DNA from: SZUA-22 sp963751695
Lineage (GTDB): Bacteria; Bacteroidota; Ignavibacteria; Ignavibacteriales; Melioribacteraceae
Length of the DNA stretch: 64,000 nt
Reading direction: 5' to 3'
Assembly (NCBI GenBank): GCA_963751695.1
Contig: CAVVVP010000010.1
Location: 496,001 to 560,000, forward strand
In this document: piece after piece, positions 51,923 through 61,544 of the stretch
How positions within the stretch are numbered: position 1 is the first letter of the stretch
Layout: each line of letters starts with the position of its first letter
Notes under the pieces: generated by a model
Seen by the model: only the letters and a program-made list of their open reading frames with translations
Databases searched by the model: none
What the model was told of the DNA's origin: nothing
Program-made: the position numbers and the translations under genes

Positions 51923-52876
51923 TTAGAACAAATAACGCATATTAAATGTTAACGTTTTTGGCCAAGTTAGATTTTGAGTACCTTGTGAAATTTCTCTACT
52001 CATTGATAGATTTAAACTTATAATGAAATCAGTTCGATCGATATAATTTAATTGACCAAAAAATATGTTACGATCAAAATACAGCGCACTCTTAGTAACT
52101 GGACTAGAGCTATAAAGATATCCAAGATTGCAAGAGATGGGTATATCAATTAGCCGAGTGAAGTTCATATCCCCTTCAACGCCCACATTTACAAACACTT
52201 TATTTTTCTGCTCTCTTTCTATAGATTCCCCTATTCCCAGATTAAACTCTCCACTGAATCCTAAAAAATAGTTCATCCCGTACGATGCGCTCAGTCCAGC
52301 AATCCCAACTGTTGAATATCTATCTAGGATTAACGAAGGATTCTCATTTCCGTTTTGAATATCCTCCGCGAAGTTTTCAATGCTAATAATTGAGTAACTA
52401 CCATTATTAACTTTAATAGAACCAGATAGAGCAAATTTCTCAAATCGTATAATCTTTATCATCCAGCCAATATTAAATGTAGTTGCATAATTAATGCCTT
52501 CTTTAAATAATGTAGGGAAATCACTACCAAGTCTTGAGCTAATTTCAAAACCCAAAAATACAGCGAGCCAATCTTTAACTGCATACTGATACTCAAATGA
52601 TAATAAAACAATCGCTAAATCTCCTTGTAAATATTTGTAATCCGTTTCGTCAATTACAATTATTGGATATTTAAGATCAGTAATACCTCCCATACCGATT
52701 GAGGTATTTATCTGAGTAAAAACAAATGGTGATCGAAGTATATTACTGAGTGTGAAATAGTGATCTCCCAAATCTCTTTGTTTAGTTAGTTCATCTAAAT
52801 CTTGTTGAGCTGTTATCAATGTCGAAAATCCCAACAGTATGAACAACAGATATTTTATTGTAGAATCAATTTTCAA
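51923..52876 (-). CDS. Outer-membrane beta-barrel-like protein, 317 residues
   Basis: Family not recognised. The signal peptide reads TIKYLLFILLGFSTLITAQQ. The rest is a series of amphipathic beta strands (AVKDWLAVFLGFEISSRLGSD, TFNIGWMIKIIRFEKFALSGSIKVN, GIAGLSASYGMNYFLGFSGEFNLGIG), and the chain ends NMRYLF with a terminal Phe, typical of barrels recognised by BamA. It is followed upstream by another barrel gene 15 bp away, so they share a transcript. Confidence 0.7.
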   Translation of the reverse strand: MKIDSTIKYLLFILLGFSTLITAQQDLDELTKQRDLGDHYFTLSNILRSPFVFTQINTSIGMGGITDLKYPIIVIDETDYKYLQGDLAIVLLSFEYQYAVKDWLAVFLGFEISSRLGSDFPTLFKEGINYATTFNIGWMIKIIRFEKFALSGSIKVNNGSYSIISIENFAEDIQNGNENPSLILDRYSTVGIAGLSASYGMNYFLGFSGEFNLGIGESIEREQKNKVFVNVGVEGDMNFTRLIDIPISCNLGYLYSSSPVTKSALYFDRNIFFGQLNYIDRTDFIISLNLSMSREISQGTQNLTWPKTLTFNMRYLF

Positions 52877-52891
52877 TTTAAATCCATTAAA

Positions 52892-53527
52892 TTATAGAGT
52901 AAACAAAACACCAGCAAATATTTGTAGATTATTCGATTTCAACCTATTGATATCAGACAGACGATCAATTGAGTCTACTAATAAATTAGATAATCCTTGG
53001 GAGTACCTAAGTTCGAAAAATAGAATGGGTTTACCTATTTCAAATTGAATGCCTACTCCAAAATTTGCACTTAAACTAAGTGGTTCGATGAAATCAAGAA
53101 TATCATGTTCCTCATTAAAAAAATTATTTTTCAAATTTGCAGAAAGTGGTATGTTAAAGGATAATCCAGCAATAACATAGGCTGTTTGACCAGCCATAAC
53201 TTTTACACCTAAAGGAAGTTCCAAATAATCCATCGAAATGACGGTACTGTCATAAGGTTCATACTGATAGCCAACATCATATTGAATGGTAGTATTCTTA
53301 CTTGAGTAAATAGGTTGAAGAAAAATGGAAACATCTTCAAAGAGAAGCACTTCTCCGAAAAAACCAACAGAATATCCTAATTCCGGAGCATAATTGGCAT
53401 ATTGTGGAGTGTCTCCAATTATACTTGTTGAATTTACTCCCACAGCACCACCACACTTGAATTGAGCTGAGACACACCCTAGGTAAGTAAAATATATTAT
53501 AATAAGAGAAACAACTTTATTGATCAT
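52892..53527 (-). CDS. Outer-membrane beta-barrel (PorT-like) protein
   Basis: A 211-residue protein with a signal peptide (VVSLIIIYFTYLGCVSAQ). Strands such as YAPELGYSVGFFGEVLLFEDVSIFLQPIYSSKNTTI and LELPLGVKVMAGQTAYVIAGLSFNIP match the small PorT/OmpW-like barrels common in Bacteroidota. SLSANFGVGIQFEIGKPILFFELRYSQGLSNL and the end LFTL close the barrel. Function unknown; PorT members help type IX secretion, but no T9SS gene is nearby to support that. Confidence 0.75.
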   Translation of the reverse strand: MINKVVSLIIIYFTYLGCVSAQFKCGGAVGVNSTSIIGDTPQYANYAPELGYSVGFFGEVLLFEDVSIFLQPIYSSKNTTIQYDVGYQYEPYDSTVISMDYLELPLGVKVMAGQTAYVIAGLSFNIPLSANLKNNFFNEEHDILDFIEPLSLSANFGVGIQFEIGKPILFFELRYSQGLSNLLVDSIDRLSDINRLKSNNLQIFAGVLFTL

Positions 53528-53565
53528 TTTCTTCCCTAGTTCTGAGATTGCATCATATTAGAGAA

Positions 53566-54660
53566 TTAAAACGCTTCTTGCATTGCGAAATACACACCCG
53601 AACTATTATTGCCAAAAGCAAAATCGGCTCTTACAGTTAATCTTTCTGCCTCATCAAAGACATATCTTAAACCAAATCCAAGTGAGTGTTTGAACTCTTT
53701 TATAACAAAATCATTGAATTTGTATGCTACATCACCTATTCCATAAAAACCAACCACTCCAAGTTTCCATTTTTTAATTAACCAAGTTTTATATTCCATT
53801 TGTGCGCATATAAAATACCGATCTCTATACCTACCCTGATAATAGCCTCGCATTGTGATAGATCCACCAAGTCTAGGCATCTCATAGAATGGTGGTTCTC
53901 CACTTGCAAAATTACCGTATATTTGAAAGGTAACGACATGTTCTTTTGCAACCTTGAGGTAACGTCTAAGGTCAACTAAATATTCATTAAAAGTATAATC
54001 ACTTCCAAGAATGGATCCGTAATAAATCACACTAAAAATATTGTATCCTCCTTCCGTTGGGAGATAAATATAATCTCTTGAATCCCAAACTAGTTTAAAT
54101 CCTAATCCTGAAGAGAGACCTCCATCTGATCCAATAACTAAATTATCAATTAAGAATGGATTACTTTTCTTATCAATTATTTCAGTAAAAAGAAAATCAT
54201 AAATACCTCCAATTTGAAAATTTTCTATAATATCGGCTTGAAAATTCAGATTAATCCCAAAGCTATTTGTAAGATACTCAGGATTGGTTATTTCCTCTGA
54301 ATTACTTCCAAATCCATAAAACTTATCCAAAAACTTTCCAAAATTGAATTTACCAGTTGATAGATATTTATTCTTGGCAAAGTATATCTCGGGATTCAAG
54401 ATTATATTGTATTGGTTGTTAATCGTATAATACCCAGAAAGTAAAACACTTGAGAGATTTAAAGACTTATGTTTGGATGTTCGAAAATATAATATTCCCC
54501 CCGCTCCAAAAGCAAAGTTTGTTTCCGGAGTGTAAAAGAGATATGGATAGCCAAAAAAATCTAATCCGGATTGATCAGTTGAATCAACTTGTCCATTTAT
54601 ATCACTTATAAATAGAAAAATCAAAACGAAACTAGCTAATTTATATCTATTTTTTAACAA
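53566..54660 (-). CDS. POTRA-less BamA/TamA-type surface antigen
   Basis: A 364-residue protein: signal peptide (ASFVLIFLFISDINGQ), then a 16-strand-like barrel of the bacterial surface antigen (Omp85) family. The diagnostic loop-6 motif reads MRGYYQGRYRDR (about residues 270-281), the lid-lock element. No POTRA domain precedes the barrel, so it is about half the length of BamA and cannot be the essential assembly factor. It may secrete or anchor a partner. The chain ends YFAMQEAF with terminal Phe. Confidence 0.85.
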   Translation of the reverse strand: MLKNRYKLASFVLIFLFISDINGQVDSTDQSGLDFFGYPYLFYTPETNFAFGAGGILYFRTSKHKSLNLSSVLLSGYYTINNQYNIILNPEIYFAKNKYLSTGKFNFGKFLDKFYGFGSNSEEITNPEYLTNSFGINLNFQADIIENFQIGGIYDFLFTEIIDKKSNPFLIDNLVIGSDGGLSSGLGFKLVWDSRDYIYLPTEGGYNIFSVIYYGSILGSDYTFNEYLVDLRRYLKVAKEHVVTFQIYGNFASGEPPFYEMPRLGGSITMRGYYQGRYRDRYFICAQMEYKTWLIKKWKLGVVGFYGIGDVAYKFNDFVIKEFKHSLGFGLRYVFDEAERLTVRADFAFGNNSSGVYFAMQEAF

Positions 54661-54821
54661 CTATACTCCCTAGAGTAATCGAATATAAATATGCATTATT
54701 AAAGTTCAGATCTAGAATTTAAATTTGTAAAAATTGACTTCTGGAACAATCCAGATGCATTTAAGATTACCGATTCATTGAAAATTCATCATTAATTTTA
54801 CGACAGTTTGACCTTATTATA

Positions 54822-55370
54822 TTATTGAAAACCAATACCTATTTTTAGATTATGTACAATTCCGTTCTGATAGGAATTTCCATCCATCCAATTAAAATTA
54901 TAACCAGCAGTTATAAAAATGTCTTTACCCACTTCAACGAATGTGCCCACTCCAGCAAGAAACATTATGCCAGCACCACTAACCATCACCCCTGAATTGG
55001 CCCCATATAATTCTACTTTTGAGGTGTGCAAGCCAACACCTCCTTGTAAATAGGCTAAACTGCTTTCCTGAAGAAAAAACCATTTTGCTTGGAACAAAAT
55101 TGGAAGTGATGAATATTCAATATTGCTTCCACTTAGATCCTCATTAGTCTGCATATAAGCTATATTCATTCCCATAGAAAAAGATTTACTAGGAGAAGTT
55201 ATATAATCATAGGTAAATGAAAAATTATATCCATTTAAGCTTGATCCACTCTCACTACCCTTACATAGGACTGCGCCAAGCTCTAGTGAATAAATATTAG
55301 ACCAAGCTTTAAATTGGCTAAAGATTGATGACGTGCTGAGTAATAAGATAATTAAAAGTGCTTTTTTCAT
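54822..55370 (-). CDS. Small outer-membrane beta-barrel protein, 182 residues
   Basis: A signal peptide (ALLIILLLSTSSIFSQ) is followed by amphipathic strands typical of eight-stranded barrels (YSLELGAVLCKG, YNFSFTYDYITSPSKSFSMGMNIAYMQ, AKWFFLQESSLAYLQGGVGLHTSKVELY, IFITAGYNFNWMDG). The chain ends LKIGIGFQ. It is a single gene with an SD (AAGGAGAATTC) before the ATG. No partner gene hints at its function. Confidence 0.7.
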   Translation of the reverse strand: MKKALLIILLLSTSSIFSQFKAWSNIYSLELGAVLCKGSESGSSLNGYNFSFTYDYITSPSKSFSMGMNIAYMQTNEDLSGSNIEYSSLPILFQAKWFFLQESSLAYLQGGVGLHTSKVELYGANSGVMVSGAGIMFLAGVGTFVEVGKDIFITAGYNFNWMDGNSYQNGIVHNLKIGIGFQ

Positions 55371-55507
55371 TTTTGAATTCTCCTTTTTTTCTTATAATTC
55401 TATTGATTCTACTTAAATAATAATATTCATACTTATTATGCTCCTTAAACAATAATTTGTTACTTTTTTAAAAGTTTCTATATAATATCATCTGAATCAT
55501 ATATAAT

Positions 55508-57316
55508 CTAAACGGATATATTTTCATTTTCTTTCTCTTCCAGCGTACGCTTCGTAAGAGTAGGATTAATGCTTGACACTGCATCGTATTGTGTAAGATA
55601 AACCTTCCCAGTCAACTCATCTAGGAAATGTGACTTTTTCAGACTATCCATAATCGGGCCCTTTACTTCAGACAAATGTAAGGTAATCCCTCCATCCTTG
55701 AGCCGGTGGTTTATGGATTCAAGACTTTCCAGTGCTGAGATATCAATACCATTCACTGCTGGGCATTCAAGGATAACATGACGAACTTCCGGATTAGATG
55801 CAACTGAGTTATTGACAAGATCTTCAATATAGCGGGCGTTGGGGAAATAGAGACTGGCATCAACCCGTAGGGACAGGATCTCTGGATCGGTTACCACGTT
55901 ATGGCGTTGTACATTTCTGAAGTGTGTTGTTCCAGGAATCTGTCCTACAACTGCTACATGCGGCCTGGATGTTCTAAAGAGGTGGAGAAATATAGAGAGA
56001 GCAACTCCAGCTATAATACCTGCCTCTATACCTGCCGTCCATGTTACAATAATTGTGGCTGCCATTGCCGCAAAATCAGATTTTGAGTAAGACCAAATAT
56101 GTTTAACTGCTTTGATGTCTACCAGCGAAAGTACTGCTACAATTATTGTTGCACCTAGAACTGCTTTTGGCAAGAAAAAAAGCAGCGGAGTTAAGAACAT
56201 TGTGGCAAGTGCGATACCCACGGCAGTAAAAGCACCAGCTGCCGGGGTCTCAGCTCCTGCATTAAAATTCACTACTGAGCGAGAGAAACCGCCGGTTACA
56301 GGAAATCCGCCCGATATTGCTGATCCAATGTTCGAAGCACCTAAAGCAATTAGTTCCTGATCTGGATCTACACGTTGGCGCTTTTTGGCTGCTAGTGTAA
56401 GAGCAACTGAAATAGACTCAACATAGCCTACAATGGATATCAGCAGTGCAGGGACAAGTATCTTCACCCAGAGTACCATATCCAGTGGCGGCAAACTAAC
56501 TTTTGGTAATCCTTTCGGGACATCCCCAACAATTGCAACACCTTTATCGGAAAGTCCGAAACCTGCCACTATGAGAATTGTAAAGATGATTGCCACAACT
56601 GGACCAATTTTAACAAGTAAATCCGCAATTTTTTCACTTAGTCTAAAACGAAGCAAAAGGGGTTTTAGTCCACTACGAACCCAAAAGAGAAAAATGAGAG
56701 AACCTACCCCAACAGCTGCAGTGAAGATGTTGATAGTACTAATAGTCTGCCAAATAGAGATTACGTTTTCTAGTAAAGTTTCACCTTCAACATGAATTCC
56801 AAGTACCGGTCCAAGCTGACTTGCAGCAATCATGATACCTGAAGCTGTAATAAATCCGGAGATAACAGGGTGACTCAGAAAATTCGCAAGGAACCCGAGT
56901 TTAAGAAAACCCATGGCAATCATCAACAATCCGGAAACCATAGCTAAGGCTACGGCTGCTCCAATGTACTCTGCTGACCCCTGAGTTGCAAGTTGTCCTG
57001 CAGCGGTTGCGGTCATTAGACTCGCTACGGCAACGGGTCCAACAGCAAGCGCACGTGATGTCCCAAAGATTGCATAGAACAAGAGTGGTGCTATCGAAGC
57101 GTAGAGTCCTATCTCCGGAGGGAGTCCAGCTAGCATTGCATAAGCCAGTGACTGCGGAATTAACATCATAGTTACAATTAGTGCAACGACCAAATCGTTT
57201 GTAAAAGTTTTACTATTGTATTTTGCCCCCCATTCCAGGATTGGGAAATAGTTTTTTAGTATGGTTTTTGCAGAAGATTCTCCACCTTTCACTTCTTCTT
57301 TATCCTTCATATTCAT
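55508..57316 (-). CDS. SulP-family anion permease with STAS domain
   Basis: A 602-residue inner-membrane transporter. MIPQSLAYAMLAGLPPEIGLYAS is the SulP signature near residue 50, followed by about 12-14 membrane segments. The C-terminal STAS domain occupies about residues 455-575 (RVDASLYFPNARYIEDLVN, VILECPAVNGIDISALESL). SulP proteins carry sulfate, bicarbonate or other anions. The gene follows the BASS carrier by 22 bp in a three-gene operon with a CoA-disulfide reductase, which favours sulfate or sulfite. By eye its codons are richer in G+C than the backbone. Confidence 0.92.
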   Translation of the reverse strand: MNMKDKEEVKGGESSAKTILKNYFPILEWGAKYNSKTFTNDLVVALIVTMMLIPQSLAYAMLAGLPPEIGLYASIAPLLFYAIFGTSRALAVGPVAVASLMTATAAGQLATQGSAEYIGAAVALAMVSGLLMIAMGFLKLGFLANFLSHPVISGFITASGIMIAASQLGPVLGIHVEGETLLENVISIWQTISTINIFTAAVGVGSLIFLFWVRSGLKPLLLRFRLSEKIADLLVKIGPVVAIIFTILIVAGFGLSDKGVAIVGDVPKGLPKVSLPPLDMVLWVKILVPALLISIVGYVESISVALTLAAKKRQRVDPDQELIALGASNIGSAISGGFPVTGGFSRSVVNFNAGAETPAAGAFTAVGIALATMFLTPLLFFLPKAVLGATIIVAVLSLVDIKAVKHIWSYSKSDFAAMAATIIVTWTAGIEAGIIAGVALSIFLHLFRTSRPHVAVVGQIPGTTHFRNVQRHNVVTDPEILSLRVDASLYFPNARYIEDLVNNSVASNPEVRHVILECPAVNGIDISALESLESINHRLKDGGITLHLSEVKGPIMDSLKKSHFLDELTGKVYLTQYDAVSSINPTLTKRTLEEKENENISV

Positions 57317-57338
57317 TTAATCCTTTTATCTGTTTCAA

Positions 57339-58196
57339 TTAAGTTTTAGCATCTGCTAAATCAACATCTTTCGCGAATATTCTAGCTGCAATAAGGGCGA
57401 CGACTAAGGCCAATGGGACTACAAGTACAATCATTACAAAGACACCTGGTTCAGGATTTGTTATCCCAAAATAGGCTACGAACACTGCTGCAATATTACG
57501 CGTACACATGCCCAAAGCCATACCACTTCTCTGTGTTTTTGTAAGGCCAAATGGAATTTTATAGGACAAAAATGTAATGATTGCAAAGAAAAGAATCTGT
57601 GCACCAATTGCATAGCTGCCAATAGCACTGAGCATTTCCTTCCCGTATAGCCAGAATGTTAAAATTGCTGTAATAAGCAAAAAGAGTGTGCCAATTTTCT
57701 TGACTACCGGTGCTATTTTATCGGCAATTGGTTCTTTGTATACCTTGATTACAAATCCAATGATCAGAGGCAAAAGTACCATCATCAGCAGTGGTTTCGC
57801 AAGGCCCCACACACTTACTACAAGTCCTTTAATTAACAGCGGGACCATCAAAGGCATAAATACAACCGTTCCAACTGTAGCAACCAAAACGAAAGCTCCG
57901 GCAGAAGACATGTCCCCTTTCGCTTTTGTAACCATTAATGGAAAGAATGGTGCAGTTGGTGCCAAACTGATGAGGAGTAATCCAGCGGCAAGTGGCTCAG
58001 ACAAAGGGATAATTTTCGTTAATCCGTAGGCGATAGCCGGTCCGACAATCCAACCCCAGACAATTATAATAGTTACAAACCTTGGGTTTTTAAGAGCCTT
58101 GATGGCTTCGCTTTTATTGATCTCAAGACCCATAGCTGCCAAATTTGATACGGTAAATATCATCACTATTATTTTATAGATTTCTTCAATACTCAT
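57339..58196 (-). CDS. BASS (bile acid:sodium symporter)-family carrier
   Basis: A 285-residue inner-membrane protein with about nine or ten helices in two inverted repeats. The crossover helices carry LISLAPTAPFFPLMVTKAKGD and MALGMCTRNIAAVFVAYFG, the position of the substrate and sodium site. The family transports organic acids, steroids, pantoate, and in some cases sulfur anions. It stands between the SulP gene and the CoA-disulfide-reductase gene, so a sulfur-containing anion is a reasonable guess. No substrate is predicted by motif alone. Confidence 0.87.
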   Translation of the reverse strand: MSIEEIYKIIVMIFTVSNLAAMGLEINKSEAIKALKNPRFVTIIIVWGWIVGPAIAYGLTKIIPLSEPLAAGLLLISLAPTAPFFPLMVTKAKGDMSSAGAFVLVATVGTVVFMPLMVPLLIKGLVVSVWGLAKPLLMMVLLPLIIGFVIKVYKEPIADKIAPVVKKIGTLFLLITAILTFWLYGKEMLSAIGSYAIGAQILFFAIITFLSYKIPFGLTKTQRSGMALGMCTRNIAAVFVAYFGITNPEPGVFVMIVLVVPLALVVALIAARIFAKDVDLADAKT

Positions 58197-58260
58197 ACTA
58201 CTAGCCTTTATTTATACTTAAAATCACTGTTGAATTCCTATATACGTAATATTATCCTAG

Positions 58261-59967
58261 TTAGCCCTTCCCGTTAGTCTCAAACAAATAATTGTGAGCA
58301 TACGAGATCATTCCACCAGATACGTTCTTTGCCTTAAATCCATTCTGCAGAAGAATACGAGTTGCATAGTAAGCTCGTTGGCCAGAGCGACAGATAATGT
58401 GAATCACTTGATCTTTAGGTAGTTCTTCAAGACGAGAGCGGAGCTCTCCCAATGGAATGTTGGTTGCGCTAGGGATATTTTCAACTGCAAGCTCAAATGG
58501 TTGGCGCACATCTAAAATAAATCCAGATTTTGCTTCCTCCCAATGACTGATGGGTTGATCGTTCCTTAGTACATCTGCTGCTACCATTCCAGCAAAGTTT
58601 ACTGGATCTTTAGCACTTCCAAATTGAGGTGCATAGCAAAGTTCAGCTTCCTCCAAATCGTATATAGTTGCACCCATTTGGAGCATTCCGGCAATAACAC
58701 TTATCCTTTTATCAACACCATCAAGACCAAGAGCTTGAGCCCCAAGAAGTTTTCCGTTAGATTTTCTAAATATTACTTTCATCGCTATTGGTTTGGCGCC
58801 TGGGTAATACCCAGCATGGGAATTAGGGTAAAGGTATATCTTTTCGAAATCTTTATCACCTAACCTTTCAAGCGTTTTTTCACTAACACCGGTCCAGGCG
58901 ACTGTTGCACCAAACAAACCGATAACTGCTGTACCTTGCGTTCCCCGGAAATGCGAATCGCGTCCAGCTATCACATCAGCTGCAATACGGCCCTGACGGT
59001 TAGCTGGGCCTGCAAGTGCAATCAGACTCCATTCTCCAGTCATAAAATCCTTGACTTCCACAGCATCGCCAACAGCAAATATATCCGGATCGCTTGTACG
59101 CATTTGATCATCAACTCGTATTCCTCCACGTTCTCCAATCTCTAATCCAGCTATTTTTGCTAGGGTAGTATCAGGCCGAACTCCAATAGCAAGAATCACG
59201 ACATCGGCATGATAGATCTTACCTGATTCGGTTTCTACATCTATGCCACCTTTGGCCCCTTCTTTAAAAGCTGCTGCACCATCACCAAGTATAGTTGTCA
59301 CTCCGTGCTTCTTTATATAACCTTCTACCACGCGCGCGTTTTCCTTGTCGAGAGGTCCTAGCACTTGATCCCCACGCTGGAGTAAAGTTACTTCAAATCC
59401 ACGATGAATTAAGTTTTCAGCCGTTTCCAAACCAATAAATCCACCACCAACAACAACCGCCCTTGTTTTGGGTCGTAGAGTCTGGAATCCTGAGTACTTA
59501 TGCATCCCAGCTAAAAATGGATTACCTTTTTCGATAAATTCATTAATTTGGTGTACATCTGGTACTGTCCTAACATGAAATATCCCAGGTAGATCAATAC
59601 CTGGTAGTGGTGGGTGAACTGAAACTGCACCCGGAGAAAGAACCAGTTTGTCATAGGTCTGGGTGCTAACTTCTCCAGTTTTCGTATTCTTTAGTTTAAC
59701 TGTCTTCTCTTTGGGTGTTACCCCTATTGCTTCACAATTGATAAGAACATCAATATTAAACAATGCTTTGAATACTTTTTCATTCGACAACACCAAACTT
59801 GATTCTTCCGGAATTACACCACCAACATGGTAAGGAAGACCACAATTTGCGTAAGATACAAATGGTCCCTTTTCAACCATTAGTATTTCAGCTTTTTCAT
59901 CTAATCTGCGAAGACGTGCTGCACATGATGCACCGCCTGCTACTCCCCCAATAATTATCACTTTCAT
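58261..59967 (-). CDS. CoA-disulfide reductase with C-terminal rhodanese domain
   Basis: A 568-residue FAD/NAD(P)H flavoprotein. The FAD motif VIIIGGVAGGASCAARLRR starts the protein, the redox Cys is in SYANCGLPY (Cys42), and the NAD(P)H Rossmann turn is VVVGGGFIGLETAENL. The dimerisation domain is near 330-450. The C-terminal rhodanese domain has the active Cys in IICRSGQRA (Cys526). This fusion (CoADR-RHD type) reduces CoA disulfide, persulfides or polysulfide. It heads an operon with BASS and SulP carriers. Confidence 0.93.
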   Translation of the reverse strand: MKVIIIGGVAGGASCAARLRRLDEKAEILMVEKGPFVSYANCGLPYHVGGVIPEESSLVLSNEKVFKALFNIDVLINCEAIGVTPKEKTVKLKNTKTGEVSTQTYDKLVLSPGAVSVHPPLPGIDLPGIFHVRTVPDVHQINEFIEKGNPFLAGMHKYSGFQTLRPKTRAVVVGGGFIGLETAENLIHRGFEVTLLQRGDQVLGPLDKENARVVEGYIKKHGVTTILGDGAAAFKEGAKGGIDVETESGKIYHADVVILAIGVRPDTTLAKIAGLEIGERGGIRVDDQMRTSDPDIFAVGDAVEVKDFMTGEWSLIALAGPANRQGRIAADVIAGRDSHFRGTQGTAVIGLFGATVAWTGVSEKTLERLGDKDFEKIYLYPNSHAGYYPGAKPIAMKVIFRKSNGKLLGAQALGLDGVDKRISVIAGMLQMGATIYDLEEAELCYAPQFGSAKDPVNFAGMVAADVLRNDQPISHWEEAKSGFILDVRQPFELAVENIPSATNIPLGELRSRLEELPKDQVIHIICRSGQRAYYATRILLQNGFKAKNVSGGMISYAHNYLFETNGKG

Positions 59968-60047
59968 TTTTTAACTCCTATATCTTTTATCAATATCACA
60001 TGCGATATTTAGCTTCCCGCTTATGTGGTAAAAATTAATACTCATTA

Positions 60048-60785
60048 TCAGCTATTTTCAAAAATGACAACTACAACCGAGAGAAAAAATCCAAGCACAG
60101 TAAATACACCTGCAAGTTTCCCACCATGTTCATAAGCCTCCGGAATCATTGAATTGGCAAGCATCATCAGTATAGCACCTCCTGCAAATGCATTAGTGAA
60201 TGCTAACCAGTCAGCAGATACATTTGAAAAAAGACTATAGCCTAGCACTGTCACAACTGATAAAAACAATGCTAAAATTAACCAAAGCAGAATAATTTTT
60301 TTCTTACTCCACCCACCTGCCTTCATGCCAACGGAACCCGCGATAGCTTCCGGAACGTCGGAAATAAAAACTGCCACCAACATGGCAAGACTTACTGTTC
60401 CTGCTTTAAACATTCCTAACCCAATTACTATTGATTCAGGTATTCCATCAAGAAGAGCAGCTAATACCATTGGCAGCATCATATTGGAGCTTTTTGATTG
60501 ATTTGAATTTTTAGAACTCCTTGCAGTATACTTTCCAATGAACTTAGTAGCGAAAAAAAATGTAGATGCACCGGTAAAAAAACCATATGCAGGAAATCCG
60601 GTTCCTTTTGCAATTTGTACGGCTTCAAAAATCAGCTCATAAGAAATTGCAGAGATTAATGTCCCCGCACCAAATCCCATGATAATACCGATGGTGCGAT
60701 TGCTTAATGAGAATCGGCTGGCAATAAACCCGCCCAGAACAAGCGAGGACGCAGCCAAAAGACCAATAAAAAATGCGTTAATCAT
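60048..60785 (-). CDS. ZIP-family metal transporter
   Basis: A 245-residue polytopic membrane protein. The ZIP core is recognisable by position: LAALLDGIPESIVIGLGM (TM4) and VAVFISDVPEAIAGSVGMKAGGW (TM5). The usual metal-binding His residues of HNxPEG and HExPHE are replaced by Asp (LDGIPES and SDVPEA), as in a subgroup of ZIP-like proteins of unclear substrate. Zinc uptake is therefore not assured. It is followed by a small membrane protein gene upstream, 33 bp away. Confidence 0.8.
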   Translation of the reverse strand: MINAFFIGLLAASSLVLGGFIASRFSLSNRTIGIIMGFGAGTLISAISYELIFEAVQIAKGTGFPAYGFFTGASTFFFATKFIGKYTARSSKNSNQSKSSNMMLPMVLAALLDGIPESIVIGLGMFKAGTVSLAMLVAVFISDVPEAIAGSVGMKAGGWSKKKIILLWLILALFLSVVTVLGYSLFSNVSADWLAFTNAFAGGAILMMLANSMIPEAYEHGGKLAGVFTVLGFFLSVVVVIFENS

Positions 60786-60818
60786 TTTGACCTCATAATT
60801 GAATAATCATATAAAATT

Positions 60819-61106
60819 TCATTTCTTTTTACTTTCTGTTCCGGCTAATGCTAACACAACAAGTGTCCAGGCAGGAAATAATTGTAAACCCGGTACCACT
60901 TCTATAGCCAGTGCCGGTAAAAGCGGCCACTTAAAACCAATTACTACTAACAATACTACAGCAGTAACAGCATCAATTATCCAGTATACTGGCGGGGTAA
61001 ATGTGAAAGCAATTCCGAGTACGTCCGAGATTATTGCTACCAACAATGCCCATCTCCATCTTGGAAGTTTCCAGGCCAATAAAAAATTATTTAAGAATTT
61101 TTTCAT
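60819..61106 (-). CDS. Small membrane protein, 95 residues
   Basis: Not assigned to a named family. Three hydrophobic helices are visible (about residues 18-35, 38-60 and 65-87: ALLVAIISDVLGIAF, WIIDAVTAVVLLVVIGF, AIEVVPGLQLFPAWTLVVLAL). The tail is ESKKK. It resembles small DUF-type proteins often found near ZIP or redox genes. It precedes the ZIP gene by 33 bp on the same strand, so the two are probably co-transcribed. Confidence 0.6.
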   Translation of the reverse strand: MKKFLNNFLLAWKLPRWRWALLVAIISDVLGIAFTFTPPVYWIIDAVTAVVLLVVIGFKWPLLPALAIEVVPGLQLFPAWTLVVLALAGTESKKK

Positions 61107-61205
61107 TGTTTTAAGCTATTAGTCATTCATTATTTAAATTTTTCACTTATATCTCTTAACATTCCAAGAAAAACCATTCCCAGCCCATACAAAAGGATTG
61201 TACTT

Positions 61206-61505
61206 TTACACAGCTACCATTTCAAGTGCCTGATTAGGACAGACAGGAATGCAATCAGCACAGCCGGTACATTTGTCTTCGATAATAACTGCTTTCCCGG
61301 GTAACAGCTCATATTTTCCTTCAGAAATACATACTGCAGCAGGTAATTGTTTTGGTCCTTCCTCGATAGCTTTTTCAGGACAGGCCTTGATACACTCACC
61401 ACTGCCCTTACAATCATAAAACTTCAATTTTGCCTTGTAGTTCGGTCCCTTAGGAATCTCCTTTTGACCTGCATTTTCTTTAGTGATGTTTTTCTGATCG
61501 CTCAT
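61206..61505 (-). CDS. 4Fe-4S dicluster ferredoxin-like protein
   Basis: A 99-residue electron carrier. The second cluster motif is complete: CTGCADCIPVCPNQ (CxxCxxCxxxCP). The first site reads CKGSGECIKACPEKA, with C-x5-C-x3-CP spacing, so it is modified. GGAG lies before the ATG at 61505, which I prefer to the longer frame from 61517. It is 39 bp after the activating enzyme gene and would supply or accept electrons for its radical chemistry. Cytosolic. Confidence 0.85.
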   Translation of the reverse strand: MSDQKNITKENAGQKEIPKGPNYKAKLKFYDCKGSGECIKACPEKAIEEGPKQLPAAVCISEGKYELLPGKAVIIEDKCTGCADCIPVCPNQALEMVAV

Positions 61506-61544
61506 CAATAACTCCAAATAGATTTTTAATAATTAATAATTTCA

